Source of the DNA: Takakia lepidozioides
Taxonomy: Eukaryota > Streptophyta > Takakiopsida > Takakiales > Takakiaceae
Direction of reading: 5' to 3'
Length of the DNA stretch: 64,000 nt
Assembly (NCBI GenBank): GCA_030704615.1
Contig: CM060733.1
Location: forward strand, 71,236,001 to 71,300,000
Within the stretch, counting starts at the first letter, position 1; every line of letters begins with the position of its first letter. A program made the translations under genes and the position numbers. This document shows positions 54,001-64,000 of the stretch, one piece after another. The notes below the pieces were generated by a model that saw nothing but the letters and a program-made list of their open reading frames with translations, did not search any database and was not told where the DNA came from.

Positions 54001-57000
54001 ATGGCTCCGAATTCCTACGCTATAGTTTGCTGTCCTCCGCAACTTGGGAGAGCCTGGATCCCAAACGAGGGAGGACTTTGCAGAGTGACTGAAACTTACC
54101 TTTGTTCCAAATTCAAGCTCAAACCGGGCACAGTTTATTTGGAAGAAGAAAGGAAGGATGTTCCTGGACAGGTTGACGAGACCATTGTCGTGCTAGGTAA
54201 CGACGGAGGTTGCGGAATCGAATGGCACGTTCCCCCGTCAGACACCATCCTGTACCGAGCTGTGGGAATGCCCATTCCCTTTCCGAATCAGTCGCTGCCC
54301 ACACCATCCACAAAGGAGTCCGGAAACCGAGAGGCGGCCACTGCCAACAGAGAGGTATGCAACGATAATCATTCCCGACCTGGACCGTCAAGACCCTCCA
54401 TAGCTTCTCGTGTGGACGTATTCGACATTTCCGACGAGGAAGATGATTGCATTGAGGTACCCATGTCCTCCACACGGTCGTTCAAATCCGGCATGGACGT
54501 CTCTGTAGGTGCTACGCATGTGCCCTCGAGCAACTCCAACCCGGTCCATTGTGCAGCTCCTACGACAACATCACCTCGATGGTTCTCGCTCCGAGCTGGC
54601 TGCTCTCGACTATGCCAAATTCCCAGTCAGAAAGGTAACTTTTCTGCCTCCCGAAGTCGATGGCAATGTCATCTTCGAGTTTCCACCTGTTTCTTCGTCA
54701 AAGAAAGCCTCCGGGATGTTAACAGACATGGATCGAAAGCATGACGGACACCCCTGGTGTGTGACGAAGACCAGTAGCACGAAAATTGCTGATGGTGTTC
54801 GTGTACGATATGTCCTCTGTGCGGGGAAGCTGAGGTGCCTCAATCCCACCTGCTTCCACTTTCTCTCCAAAGGAGGGCGGAGAAACGAGACGGATTGGAC
54901 TGGCACAACGCATCATCCATTCATTGTCTCCAGCCAAGCTCCTGCGGGTTCTTTCAAGTGTGCACATTGCAAAGAACCACCGACGTGCATGTCCATGTGC
55001 AGAGCCAAGCAATATTACGTAATCCATTTGCTCCCGGACTTGACTAGAGCTTGCATACACGTTGGGGTCCACTGCCACCCCTTGGCGAGAGGCAACATGC
55101 GTGAGGCTGTGCAGGAAGCACACGACATCATAAAAGAGGAGGTGAAATTGAGCCCCGGAGCCAGACCAAAGCAGATTCAGCTGAAGGCAGCCCACAAGAT
55201 TGCTCTTGGCAAAATCATGTCTGAAGATGGTTCCGACCGAGAGCCCTTGACCGAAGACGAGATGCGTGACCTCTTGGAGTCCGTCTCGCACGTTTGTAGT
55301 CCGAATGTGCGGAATCACATCGTATCTTGCAAGCAGGAGTTCGGCAGGGGGTCGGACATGTACTCAATCCTGGAGGTGAAACGAATGACTGGATATGACT
55401 ACATCCAAGGTAGCAGGTTTCCAGGGCAAGGCAGCGAATCCGATCGTTGTTACATTTTTCAAAATGTCGACGTGTGGGCCTGGGAGTGGAGTCGACTTGG
55501 TCACTCGCATGACAACTGGAAACTTGTCGAATGCTTGGGTGATGTTTGATCACATCAAGCGAATTACAAACCATCAGTGGGTGACTATGGGTGCGCATGT
55601 TTATGACTATCACTCCAAGAGGCTCATGACGATTGCAATCTGCGAGATGAAAGGGGAGGACACACAGTCCGAGATGCATCTGTGGGAGGGCATAAACGAG
55701 CAGATGGCAAGGGCGGGATTGCCAGAGCCCAATTTCAGGGGATTCATGGCAGACAACGCTCAGGCCAACTGGGCAGCGGTGCGGCGTGTGTACGGTGAGG
55801 ACCCCAATGTTCCAATGGAGGGGAAAGAGAGATCCTGTGGATTCCATTGGATGCAGAGTCTATCCCACTACACTACCAAATTTGTTGCTAGCTCATTCCA
55901 GGCTGAACACCGTGTCCTTTGTACGGCGTGGAAGGATGCACCCACATTTGATGACGCGGAGGTTAAGTTTGCTATCATCGAGGCTTGGTGGAACACGTCA
56001 GGTGCAGTGGAGACAACCAATCTGGGAGCATTGCACAGCTGGTTGGGGTGGTGGCATTTTCGGTATCGACAGTTCGGACAGTACATGCGGGAGGTAGGCT
56101 GCTGTCAATTTCGTTCATTTGTCTTTCTGTTACGGACATTTCGATTGGTCCCTCACCATTGTTTGTGTCCTTCTAGGAGCGGTGCTTGGATTCCGACACG
56201 GACATGCCGAACACGAATATGGCAGAATCGGTCCACTCCTCCTGGCGAGCGTCTTCTGCCGCACATCTGGTGGACGTAGTGACGGCCACAACGGAGGACA
56301 TCGACAGAGCAATCATGCAGCAAGCCACGTACTACAAGTTCCTGAGCGGCAAACAATGGGGCTTTGGGCCGGACAGGGAGGAATTGTTGGTACGAACAGC
56401 TTCGAGGTCCAAGAATCCAGTGAAATGGGCGACAGCATTGCGAGAGAAGATCAAAGGGACGCCTCTGCACCGCAGAGGTGAACACCTAGAGGGGGACGTC
56501 CGGACTCGCCCTGTCAGGCGGAGGATTGAAGAGGAACCCGGGTGCGAAGAGGATTCCTGGAGATCCGACAGGAACATTCGGACAGCACCTCGAGGTCCCG
56601 TCATGTTGCCGCACAATGTGTCTTCCAGCAGTGGAAGCCCAAGAAATTCCAGATCGCCGTCGCCTTCAACCGGGGATTTCGTGCAACAAATTCCCACCGC
56701 TCCCTTGCCCCACATTCCGCCCGCTGTTATGCAGTATGGCCAAGCCATTGTGGAGACGACTGTGTCTGCATCACAGTGGAGAATTGCTCGCACAAAGCCG
56801 TCGTTTCGAGGAAGGTGTTCCGCAATTCGTGTGGATACACGGCAACGTTGTTTAGAGATGATAAGGAGGAATCCAGATGGGGCTGTCCCTGCTCCTACTT
56901 TTACAGGAAGATTTGTCCATGCAAAGTTTGCGGAGGCGACAACCACCCAGTTCTGGTTCTGCAGGCACGACATTATGACTTGCGTGTATGGAAAGCCCAA

Positions 57001-57607
57001 GTACGGCATACAAACAATGCCAGAGGCTCCCCCGGTGTGGCCGGTGGAACCAGGCTGCGATCTGAGTCAGGTTGAGGCCGACGCCCTTACCGCCGCAGGA
57101 TTTCGGATGGTGCAGCGCACTGACGTCCCCAGACAACCATTTCCGCTTCCACAGCCTCCACCACCGACCCCTGTGAGAGCAAGAACAATGGGACACGACA
57201 GCTCTAAGCATCCTACACACCGTTGGGGGAAACCGAAGAGGCGGCGACCTCCCTCAAAAGTGAACGAGACAAGGATGGGGAATGCACTTCGGATGAACTG
57301 TACAATCCAGAGCTCGACAGAAGTGCCCCCACCAGGATTCGGGCGTGTGTATCAGATGGCCACGGCGGGCTCAGCTGTTCGCAATGAGGTGTACACCATC
57401 ACCATTTCAGAATTACCCACCTGCAATTGCACCGACTTCCAGATCATGGCGAACAAGGGGGCATCATACTGCCCTTGCAAGCATTTGTACTACGTGTACC
57501 TAAAGAGACTCCGTTGTAATTCCACAACTCATCACTTCATACATGCACCAGGGTTGAGCCCCCAGGAGGTTCACACTCTTCTGAATATGGATCCAGGGGA
57601 CCAGTGA
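54001..57607 (+). pseudogene. Element D MULE-like transposase with SWIM zinc finger
   Basis: ATG 54001 (MAPNSYAIVCCPPQLGR). A 2-bp deletion near 54529 shifts the frame relative to B. The Cys/His region is intact: CLNPTCFH, FKCAHCKEPPTCMSMCRAKQ, ACIHVGVHCHPLARG. A second frame change near 55451 leads into the core: VMFDHIKRI (first Asp), EMKGEDTQSEMHLWEG, FMADNAQANWAAVRRVYGED (second Asp), CGFHWMQSL (CxxH) and FAIIEAWW. An intron at ~56093-56175 (GTAGGC...TTCTAG) joins to ERCLDSDTDMPNTNMAESVH. The C-terminal part has CDLSQVEADALTAAGF and the SWIM finger CNCTDF...YCPCKHLYYVYLKRL. Layout matches MULE transposases. Roughly 1,000 residues if joined; the two frame changes probably inactivate it. 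Confidence 0.85.
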
Positions 57608-58455
57608 GCTTGGCTTGCGGTCCACATACAATGGTACGCCCATCCTTTTCGGATAGTAGAACTGTACTGCTGCCAGTACCTCAGACTCTGGCCACAAAGG
57701 TCCGACATATGTCTTGCCTACCAGTAACCTGTTTTGCTCGAACTAAGATATTACTATATCGTTCACTTGTTTCCACGTGCATGTATTTTGTATGTTGGAG
57801 GGTTCATGTTTTTCTGCTTTCCGAAAACTTGCTTTCCTCATTCGACCTCCGACAAGGAAATGCGGCGCCGAATTTCCAAGTATCGTCGTAGGTACCCCCA
57901 GAGGCGGCCTTCGCCAACACCAAACCGCTCCGAAATTTCGCACGTGCGAACCCTAATGCGGCACCCTATTTCCCAGTTCAGTTGCAAACCTTTCCCGCCG
58001 AATACCCGAAGAAGACAGAATTGTGAAGTACTGCAGACTGTATTGGTGCAGACTCCATTGGTTCAATCGCGGCAAAAGGGTCAGCTTCATTCCAATGTTA
58101 AGGCATGTAAAACCGCGGAATACTCTATACAGGCCAGTATGCGACGTCCTTTTGCAGTGGTATACTGGATTTCCCGTTGCACGGTCACTTATTTCCATGA
58201 GCGGATCTAAAAAACCATGAGCGGACTTGTTACTGACGACATATCTTCGCCGCATTACATGATCTGGAACGTCCAAAAACGGCAAGGTCAAATAAAAAAC
58301 TATTATTTTAATACTTGTTTAATCTGCCGCATTTCCAAATTTGGAGGAGTCCGCTCATGAAATCCGCGTATCTTAGACTTCGGCTCACCGCTCATGCGGC
58401 TCATGCGGCTCATGGCTCATGGCTCATGGTTTCTGCTCATGAAATAGTAAACCTC
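57608..58455. other. Right end of element D: palindromes, CATGAGC repeats, TIR
   Basis: Non-coding. One palindrome of mixed type (AAATGCGGCGCCGAATTT at ~57857, one arm of B/D type and one of C type) and a decayed one near 57957. From 58193 on, ATGAGC/GCTCAT units accumulate, dense at 58381-58440, ending in the TIR 58435-58455. Confidence 0.75.
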
Positions 58456-58463
58456 CTTTCATC
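58456..58463. repeat. Target site duplication of element D, right
   Basis: CTTTCATC, identical to 43635-43642, immediately outside the right TIR. Confidence 0.9.
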
Positions 58464-59470
58464 CAAACCCTCATGGAGACGTGCTCGGATGTCCAAGGGC
58501 GGATTCTTGACCTCACATGCGGCACGGGTAAGCCTTCACGTGCACAGTTTGTCCCCTGGCACGATTGCAATTGCATGCCGCATGCTACTAACCACCCGTT
58601 TTGTCCCTCAGGTGCTTCAATGTGGGCAGGGACGTTGTCCGACAGACATGTCTTTGCCTTCGAGCCAGATACTGCCCTCCACAACTCCGAACTTGCAGCG
58701 GCTGAACGTCTGCCGAAAGAGGAAGAGGCATCCTCGGAGGATGAGGAAGAATCCGACAAGGAGCAGGGGGAGGTACAAGTTGGGATCGAGGCCGAGGAGC
58801 CCCCGGTTTACGAGTGAGTGGTCGCATTGTAAGTTGCCTGCTGATTTTGTGAGGCACCTCCCTTTGCTCTCTTATTTCATTGAAAGACCCTTTTTTGCTT
58901 CTGCTGGTATTGACATTCTTAAAGTGGATTTGTTCTTACTGCAGGATGCCAAGTACTGCAGGAGGGACGTCTACACCGCAGTTCATGGGCAGGAGGAACA
59001 TGCCTTTTTTTGCCAGGGGGGATTTCATGCCTAGTCCAGAAAGGGACTACATCCTTCCTACTTATGCTGCCCGGCTTGCTTCGGTGTCCATTAGGAGGTC
59101 TTCCAAAGCTAGTCGTGTATAACAGATTTTAGACGAGGCAAGCCTCAAGAAAATGAAGATGAGGGAGGAGGCAGCAGCTATTAGAGCCCGTCAGGCTCGT
59201 AGATTTGTCTTGGATTCTGCTGAGGAAAGTGGGGGAGAAGAGGCAGAAGATTCCCAGGAGGTGAGGTGGATAGTCCCCCAAGGAGAGGACGGAATTTTTG
59301 AGAGGCATAGTGGAACTGATGCATCACAGAGCTCGGAGGATGGGGGGATGAGGGGGATGAGGAGAAGGTGGGGCAAGTTCCTCGGAGGGTGTAGGAGAGT
59401 AGTGCCCATTCCGGCTATGACAGTTAGGACACACTTGTATAGATGTGGCTTGCCACAAAATTTGCAATAA
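58464..59470 (+). pseudogene. Element C methyltransferase-like gene, 3' part (motif I and acidic tail)
   Basis: Directly continues the exon cut at 43642: QTLMETCSDVQGRILDLTCG is motif I, the SAM-binding loop. A donor GTAAGC at ~58529 and acceptor CCCTCAG at ~58611 define an intron; the next exon has GTLSDRHVFAFEPDTALHNS and an acidic stretch ending EAEEPPVYE before GTGAGT. The last exon (from ~58945) has RRNMPFFARGDFMPSPERDY, a stop near 59120, then RRFVLDSAEESGGEEAED and VRWIVPQGEDGIFE. All have counterparts in D. The piece was separated from its first half by insertion of D. Confidence 0.8.
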
Positions 59471-59613
59471 AATGTTGCATTTCATTGCTATGATGAGTCC
59501 ACTGGTGCCACATTCCAACTTCATATGACCCTATTTCCGTGCCTCCTAACCCTATTTCCGTGGACACACAATGGTCCGCTTATGCTTTTTCTTTTTTTGC
59601 TCATGCTTATGCC

Positions 59614-59634
59614 GCTCATGAAATAGCAGCCCCT
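59614..59634 (-). repeat. Right TIR of element C
   Basis: Read inward: AGGGGCTG + CTATTTCATGAGC, followed by GGCATAAGC and CATGAGC units. Outside it lies TCCACAGG, matching the left duplication at seven of eight bases. Confidence 0.75.
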
Positions 59635-59642
59635 TCCACAGG

Positions 59643-61115
59643 TTTGGGCATGACTGGCACAACAGGAATTTCTTTGGTCAGATCTTGTATCTTTGGTGCT
59701 ACTGGTTCTCCGACCATGCCAGAGTTTTCATAGAGAAGGTCACCCTTCTCAATTTCTGCCACCACCTGCTCTGTAGTGGGGATGTCCAACCCTTCTCCTT
59801 CCACAACAATAGGCTATGGTGTAACAGTATGTACTATCTGAGTTACCTCTGGGGCAACTGAGTCTGGCTGTGATGGCTGTGGTACTGAAGTGACTTCTTC
59901 CTCCCTCTCCAAAGGCCGTGCTTCCAGCAATAACAGCCCCCTGTGTTGCTGTTCCCCATCCTACACAAGAGCTATGGAAACATCATCTGGTGGTTTCCTT
60001 GTAGCTAGTGGATCTGCCACTACCGTCACAACCCGCTTCTATCTCTTGGACTGGTGCTGCCCCTCCAATCCCCCTTCACCTTGTGAAGAGCCATGCTCCT
60101 CAATTGTAGTTGTGACTATCTCAAACACTCTCATCTCTTTGCGTTCTCGCGCATCAAGCAAACAAGAGTTAAGGATAATTTGCGCAATTATTGGGCCAGA
60201 CACAATGATCGGGGATTTAGCAGTAGTATTTTATAACCGCTTCATCTCTTCCACCAGACCATTGTGCATCAACTCCGCCCAAGCCACATCCTCTCCCCTC
60301 AAGGCTTTCAGTACCTCCTCCGTGAAAGATCTACTAAGGTACTGTTGATTATGTTTCATGGCAAACAGAACGTTCAGTATTTGACCAACTTCTCTTAACC
60401 CTGGGTACTCGGCCTTGGTACAGGTGTATCCCTGAGTCTTAAAGAAACTCGTTTCTTGGAACAAGTCCCCTATTTGCAATCTTGCCCTGTGCTCATCCAG
60501 ATTCACATGGCCCGATGGCAATTCAAACAATTGCTGCAAGTACTAGGGAGTAATCTCTATATCTACTCCCCTCACCTGTGTAACTCCTGTCTGAGGCTCA
60601 AAGTTCTGAATGAATTGAATCATGTACCCCCGATGATGCAAGGACCAATCTTTGCGTAGCAGCCCTTCCAATCGCAACTCCTTCAGCAGCTGCACTGCCT
60701 GTGGTGTAGCAATTGTTTGCTTCTGTAGAATCGTGGTGCTCTTCACCCTGATATCCTCCATTCCCCTAATTCTCTTCATCCCAGACAAACAAGAAGGCCT
60801 TGTTTGGAATAGCTGTAGGAAAGCTTGCAGGGCATAAAGCATGAAAGTATGGTTGGCACATAAATGAACAGGTAAATCTGTGAACGCAGTCCTGTCTGTG
60901 TTCTCTATCACATGAGCAATTTGATTGATTGCTTGATACAGCCTGTGTCTACAATGGGGTGCCACAGCCAATAGCTGCCCAATTGTAATCTCAGCTTTGG
61001 ATTGGCATATTACTTCAGCCAAAGTCCCTTCATTATCCTGCACCTGTGAAGCCTCTTGCTTCACTTCCTCTTCACCTTCTTCATCTTCTCTTTCAGAGTC
61101 AGAAGAATCTGCCAT
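59643..61115 (-). pseudogene. Coiled-coil ORF, 5' half (interrupted by element C)
   Basis: ATG at 61115: MADSSDSEREDEEGEEEVKQ, then AEITIGQLLAVAPHCRHRLY, VIENTDRTAFTDLPVHL and GYMIQFIQNFEPQTGVTQVR. After a stop at 60543 come QQLFELPSGHVNLDEHRARL, FFKTQGYTCTKAEYPGLREV and LSRSFTEEVLKALRGEDVAW, then a Pro/Val-rich degenerate region with stops near 60230, 60040 and 59815. The TIGQLLAVAP block resembles the region ahead of the protease in some plant Ty3 polyproteins, so a retroelement origin is plausible but unproven. It continues at 32314 on the far side of element C. Confidence 0.5.
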
Positions 61116-61134
61116 AGGGATATTAGTATCCTTC

Positions 61135-62565
61135 TGCCGGTAGAAGGGAAGGCACCACGAAAGCTCACTCAGGGGGAGATGAATGATCTTAGATTGTAGG
61201 TGCAGAACATTGCCACAACTATTATAGACAATGTCTATAGTAGGATAGCGGAGTTACAGGATGATGTGGAACGGCTGCAAACTCAAGTGGATGACCTAAG
61301 TTCCAATATTGACAAAAGAGTCTTTGTTCCTGAGGAGCAGCTGGTGGCTACTTATTTGCATGCCAGGACTCTGATTTTTCCAGTCTTCATCACAGGAGGT
61401 GCAAGAGTTGCCAGCAGTAGGAGGGACAGCGGCGGCAATATCACAACCTCTACAGCAGGTGGCTGTGCAGGTGGCTGACGCTGTTGATACCATGGCGCCG
61501 CCACAGTCTGAGGTTTGGGGGGATGCTGCTTTCATCCCACCTAGGACTCCTGCTGCGCGGGAGTACAATCGGGCTATGATTATGCCCTTCAACCAAATTC
61601 CCATTGTGATGGATTTGGCTTGGAAGGAATTCAGTCCTCCACAATCTTTGGCACATTATTACTAGATCATGCGCATTTGGTTGCCAGTGGCAACTCGGAC
61701 TAGGGTTCTTCCGAACAATCGACCCATTGAGGATCATCATTTTGCAAGGTGCTGGTCAGAGGCAAGCACAATGCTGAAGGAATTAATTGCCTTCCAGGTT
61801 GTTCATGGGTACATCTACACCAAGACCAGGGAGGTATCTAGTATTGTCATGGGTTGTGGATTGTACTATGCTGCTTGTTTCATGGCACGTTATCACATTG
61901 AGTGGCAGAAGATGCAATCACGATTTTTGAGTTATTCCAGTGGGGATCATTGGGTCTTACCTTCAGTTCCGCCCCATATGTATCTCTATGATGCGAAAGT
62001 CATGATGCAGAAGGATTCCCAGCTTTGTTCATGGTTTAATTTGGCTTGGAACAACTTGCTCAAAGAAATATTGGGCCTTGATGATATTTTCTATAAGGGA
62101 CATGAAGCTTGGAAAACATTGTTCCAAAGTCATTGGCACACCTCTCACCTATATGGCCAAGGAGTTCAGGGAATTCACTCATTTTGCTTGCAAACATTTA
62201 CAACAAGTGGTACAGTTTAAGCTTCCAGACGAGGTGGGCCAACATTGTATGCCACGCAAGAATCCGGAGGAGCCACTTAAAGTTCGGCCGCCAAAACACC
62301 TCAAGGGGGAAGATGATTCTGATACTACTGGTTCTTCAGAGGAACCTTTTGACATGGCGGAGGACTATGCACTCCAGATGGCAGAGAAGAAACGATGGGG
62401 ATCTCCTATGCCTGAGAGGTTACCTCGTTATCAACCACAGGCGGGTCAGACATTTCCATTTGGTGCTCAATCACCTCCATCAGCCAGTGACAGGGCTCGA
62501 GCTCGAGCGAGACTCGCACCATCAGAAGGGTGCTCGCTCACAAAGGTTTGCTGATCCTAAGCAGT
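61135..62565 (+). pseudogene. Retroelement-associated ORF of unknown function, copy 2
   Basis: Plus-strand counterpart of 25288-26390 plus 27456-27644. It opens VEGKAPRKLTQGEMNDL with an early stop, a coiled segment ELQDDVERLQTQVDDLSSNI, a Gln/Val-rich stretch (QPLQQVAVQVADAVDTMAPP), then MRIWLPVATRTRVLPNNRPI, ELIAFQVVHGYIYTKTREV, GLYYAACFMARYHIEW, LGLDDIFYKGHEAWK and, after a frame change near 62110, QVVQFKLPDEVGQHCMPRKN and an acidic, proline-rich tail. It ends at the polypurine tract before the LTR. Unknown family; two damaged copies give a usable consensus. Confidence 0.5.
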
Positions 62566-62587
62566 AAACCGTGAGGACACGGTTTTT

Positions 62588-62602
62588 TGAGAGGGGGAGA
62601 GG
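62588..62602 (+). other. Polypurine tract before the plus-strand LTR
   Basis: GAGAGGGGGAGAGG immediately ahead of the TGTTAG start of the LTR. Confidence 0.65.
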
Positions 62603-62605
62603 TAA

Positions 62606-63379
62606 TGTTAGAGGGCTGTTTGGGACTTAGACGCTTTTGCGGGTTCTGTGGGGTACCCTTAATTTTGCGTAGACTTGCAGATGGTAGACTTAGGCCACAC
62701 ATGTTTAGGGGTGGTAGACAGGCTCACACAGTCAAGTCATGGGTTATCACAGCCCGACACAGCTTTGCACAGCCAGTCACAGCCCGACACAGCACGATAC
62801 AGCCCGACATAGCTTTACACAACCAGTCACAGCCGGACACAGCTTTACACAGCTAGTCACAGCTCGACACAGTCACAACCCAACACAGTTTGGCACAGCC
62901 CGTCACAGCGCACGGATGGAACGGTTATCATTAGCAGGGAAGTACTGTGTGGGAACGACATCTGCAGACTTCAGGGGTGACAGTTAGTTAGTTTGGCGGT
63001 TGGAACAGCTTGCAGGTAGATTAGGCAGAGCAGCACCAGGTAGGGGAGGACTTCACGGGGAGCGCTTCTTGGTCAGGCATGAGAGGAGATCAGGCGGAGA
63101 GCAAGAACGGGAGCAAGGATGGAGAGCACGGTGAAGGAGGAAAGATGAATAGTAGATGCTTGTTACATGCAAAGCTGTAGTGATATTGTATGGCAGATTA
63201 GAGTCACCATGGCATTGGCCTGATACCTGATAAATCATAATCTGATACTTATTCGATACAATCACACTGAGTAGAGAGACATGAGTGAAGCTGTGGAATG
63301 AATGGATGAGTGAATGGAACTTGGTAGATACTGAAGCAATCTGATGCTTCAGTATACACAGTAAGGTAAATTGCTAACA
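62606..63379 (+). repeat. LTR (plus), TGTTAG...CTAACA
   Basis: 774 bp with the inverted ends TGTTAG and CTAACA, preceded by a polypurine tract and a retroelement ORF. It matches the minus-strand LTR at 24489-25246. The CACAGCCCGACACAG minisatellite at 62745-62925 lies inside it. It is followed by the same leader (GATTGTTCTGAGCGGGC, then GATATCCAACTCTTC) that precedes chromovirus gag at 24.4 kb. Confidence 0.7.
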
Positions 63380-64000
63380 TGAAGGCAAGAAGAAATACAA
63401 ATAGGAAGCACAACCATGATTCACTAGCTGTAGGTCATGACTGATTGTTCTGAGCGGGCAGAGTGCTTAGAGATATCCAACTCTTCTATCTTGGAGTTTC
63501 CATCTCGGATAGCGAAGGGATGGGTGAGTAAAAGCCGCTCGACAAACTCCAAGATATAAGAGTTGGATATCTCTAAGCACTCAGGCCGCTCAGAACAATC
63601 AGTATGACCTACAACTAGTGTATCATGGAAGTGCTTCCTGTTTATATTCCTTCTTGCCTTCATGTTAGTAGATTACCTTACTGCTTATATTTAACCATCA
63701 GATTGCTTCAGCAATCTATCAGGTTCCAATCACTCATCCATTCATTCCACAGCTTCACTCAGGTCCCTCTACACCGTGTGAGTATGGAATATGTATCAGA
63801 TTAATAACTATCAAGTATCAGGCCAAAGCCTTGGTGTCTCTATTCTGCTCTACAGTACATCTCTATAGCTTGCATGTATCAAGCATCAACAGATCATCTC
63901 TCCTCCTTCACCGTGCTCTCCATCCTTGCTCCAGTTCGTGCTCTCCGCCTGATCTCCTCTTCTGATGACCAAGAAGTGTTCCTTGAGAAGTCTCCTCCAT
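63380..64000. repeat. Leader and inverted LTR forming a large palindrome
   Basis: The leader (63380-63545) is followed directly by its own inverted copy, and from 63663 (TGTTAG, reverse of the LTR end) an LTR in minus orientation runs off the window. Arms such as AGAGATATCCAACTCTT (63470) and AAGAGTTGGATATCTCT (63561) pair. The centre is near 63530. The arms extend at least 450 bp each. Confidence 0.8.

Larger units (their letters stand above)
43643..58455. mobile_element. Element D: 14.8-kb two-gene DNA transposon nested in element C
   Basis: 14813 bp with matching ends: left GGGGGCTG + CTATTTCATGAGC, right (inward) GAGGTTTA + CTATTTCATGAGC, 17 of 21 positions identical, an exact 8-bp duplication outside, and CATGAGC repeats inside both ends. 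Cargo: ORF3a (minus), ORF3b (plus), a palindrome cluster, the methyltransferase-like gene (minus), the main palindrome array, and the transposase (plus). It is the youngest of the nested insertions, since it interrupts C. Several frameshifts show it is no longer autonomous. B is its close relative. Confidence 0.9.
32323..59634. mobile_element. Element C: ~12.5-kb two-gene DNA transposon, inverted internally and split by element D
   Basis: Left end 32323 (GAGGTTAG then CTATTTCATGAGC) and right end 59634 (inward AGGGGCTG then CTATTTCATGAGC) form TIRs with identical inner 13 bp, flanked by an 8-bp duplication with one mismatch. Removing element D (14813 bp plus one 8-bp duplication) leaves about 12.5 kb. 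Contents from left: transposase 3' half (minus), methyltransferase 5' part (minus), palindrome array, ORF3, transposase 5' half (plus), methyltransferase middle (plus), [D], methyltransferase 3' end (plus). Inverting 35.14-42.80 kb restores two divergent genes as in D. Confidence 0.8.

Noticed and set aside
55215-55847. Long minus-strand frame opposite the element D transposase
   Set aside because: Antisense of the conserved transposase core; the sense reading carries the D, D, CxxH motifs.

Overview
This window is repeat-rich nuclear DNA of a streptophyte plant. The evidence is a plant-type single-copy gene at the left end, a Ty3 chromovirus, fragments of land-plant PLS-class pentatricopeptide (PPR) genes and a short plant-type telomere motif. 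The species cannot be fixed from the sequence; the PPR fragments suggest a land plant with a large, repeat-laden genome. I see no rRNA, tRNA or CRISPR.

Layout. 0.9-2.4 kb: one ordinary single-exon host gene (DUF7138-like). 4.8-18.2 kb: two members (A and B) of an unusual DNA-transposon family, with the right end of A lying inside the transposase gene of B. 18.2-27.6 kb: LTR-retrotransposon debris, mainly a minus-strand chromovirus whose protease, reverse transcriptase and integrase each have a damaged active site, plus a retroelement-associated gene of unknown function. 28.2-31.4 kb: degenerate tandem and direct repeats with minus-strand PPR fragments. 31.4-61.1 kb: a minus-strand coiled-coil ORF split by element C, which is itself split by element D. 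61.1-64 kb: a second copy of the retroelement-associated gene, an LTR, and an inverted LTR forming a large palindrome at the window edge.

The main result is the element family. Each member carries two divergently transcribed genes. One is a MULE-like DDE transposase with an N-terminal Cys/His zinc region, a D...D...CxxH core and, where the 3' end survives (C and D), a C-terminal SWIM zinc finger. The other is a multi-exon gene with the motif order of a class-beta amino DNA methyltransferase (IV, then X, then I). Between the two promoters lies an array of perfect or near-perfect palindromes. The palindrome arms differ between members (A: TAGT...ACTA; B and D: AAATG...CATTT; C: AAATT...AATTT) but all share a CGG-YR-CCG core. 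C and D also carry a small third gene (ORF3). The termini carry TIRs containing CTATTTCATGAGC, subterminal CATGAGC repeats and 8-bp target duplications.

Reading the nest: D (43643-58455) inserted into the methyltransferase gene of C and is flanked by CTTTCATC on both sides. C (32323-59634) inserted into the coiled-coil ORF and is flanked by TCCACA[C/G]G. C also suffered an inversion of about 7.6 kb between palindrome-bearing inverted repeats at 35.14-35.23 and 42.73-42.80 kb, which broke both its transposase and its methyltransferase gene. The functional hypothesis, by analogy with VANC proteins of Arabidopsis VANDAL elements, is that the element-encoded methyltransferase-like protein or transposase recognises the element-specific palindromes to control silencing or transposition. 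That is inference. Most copies here are damaged; the methyltransferase gene of A looks the most intact.
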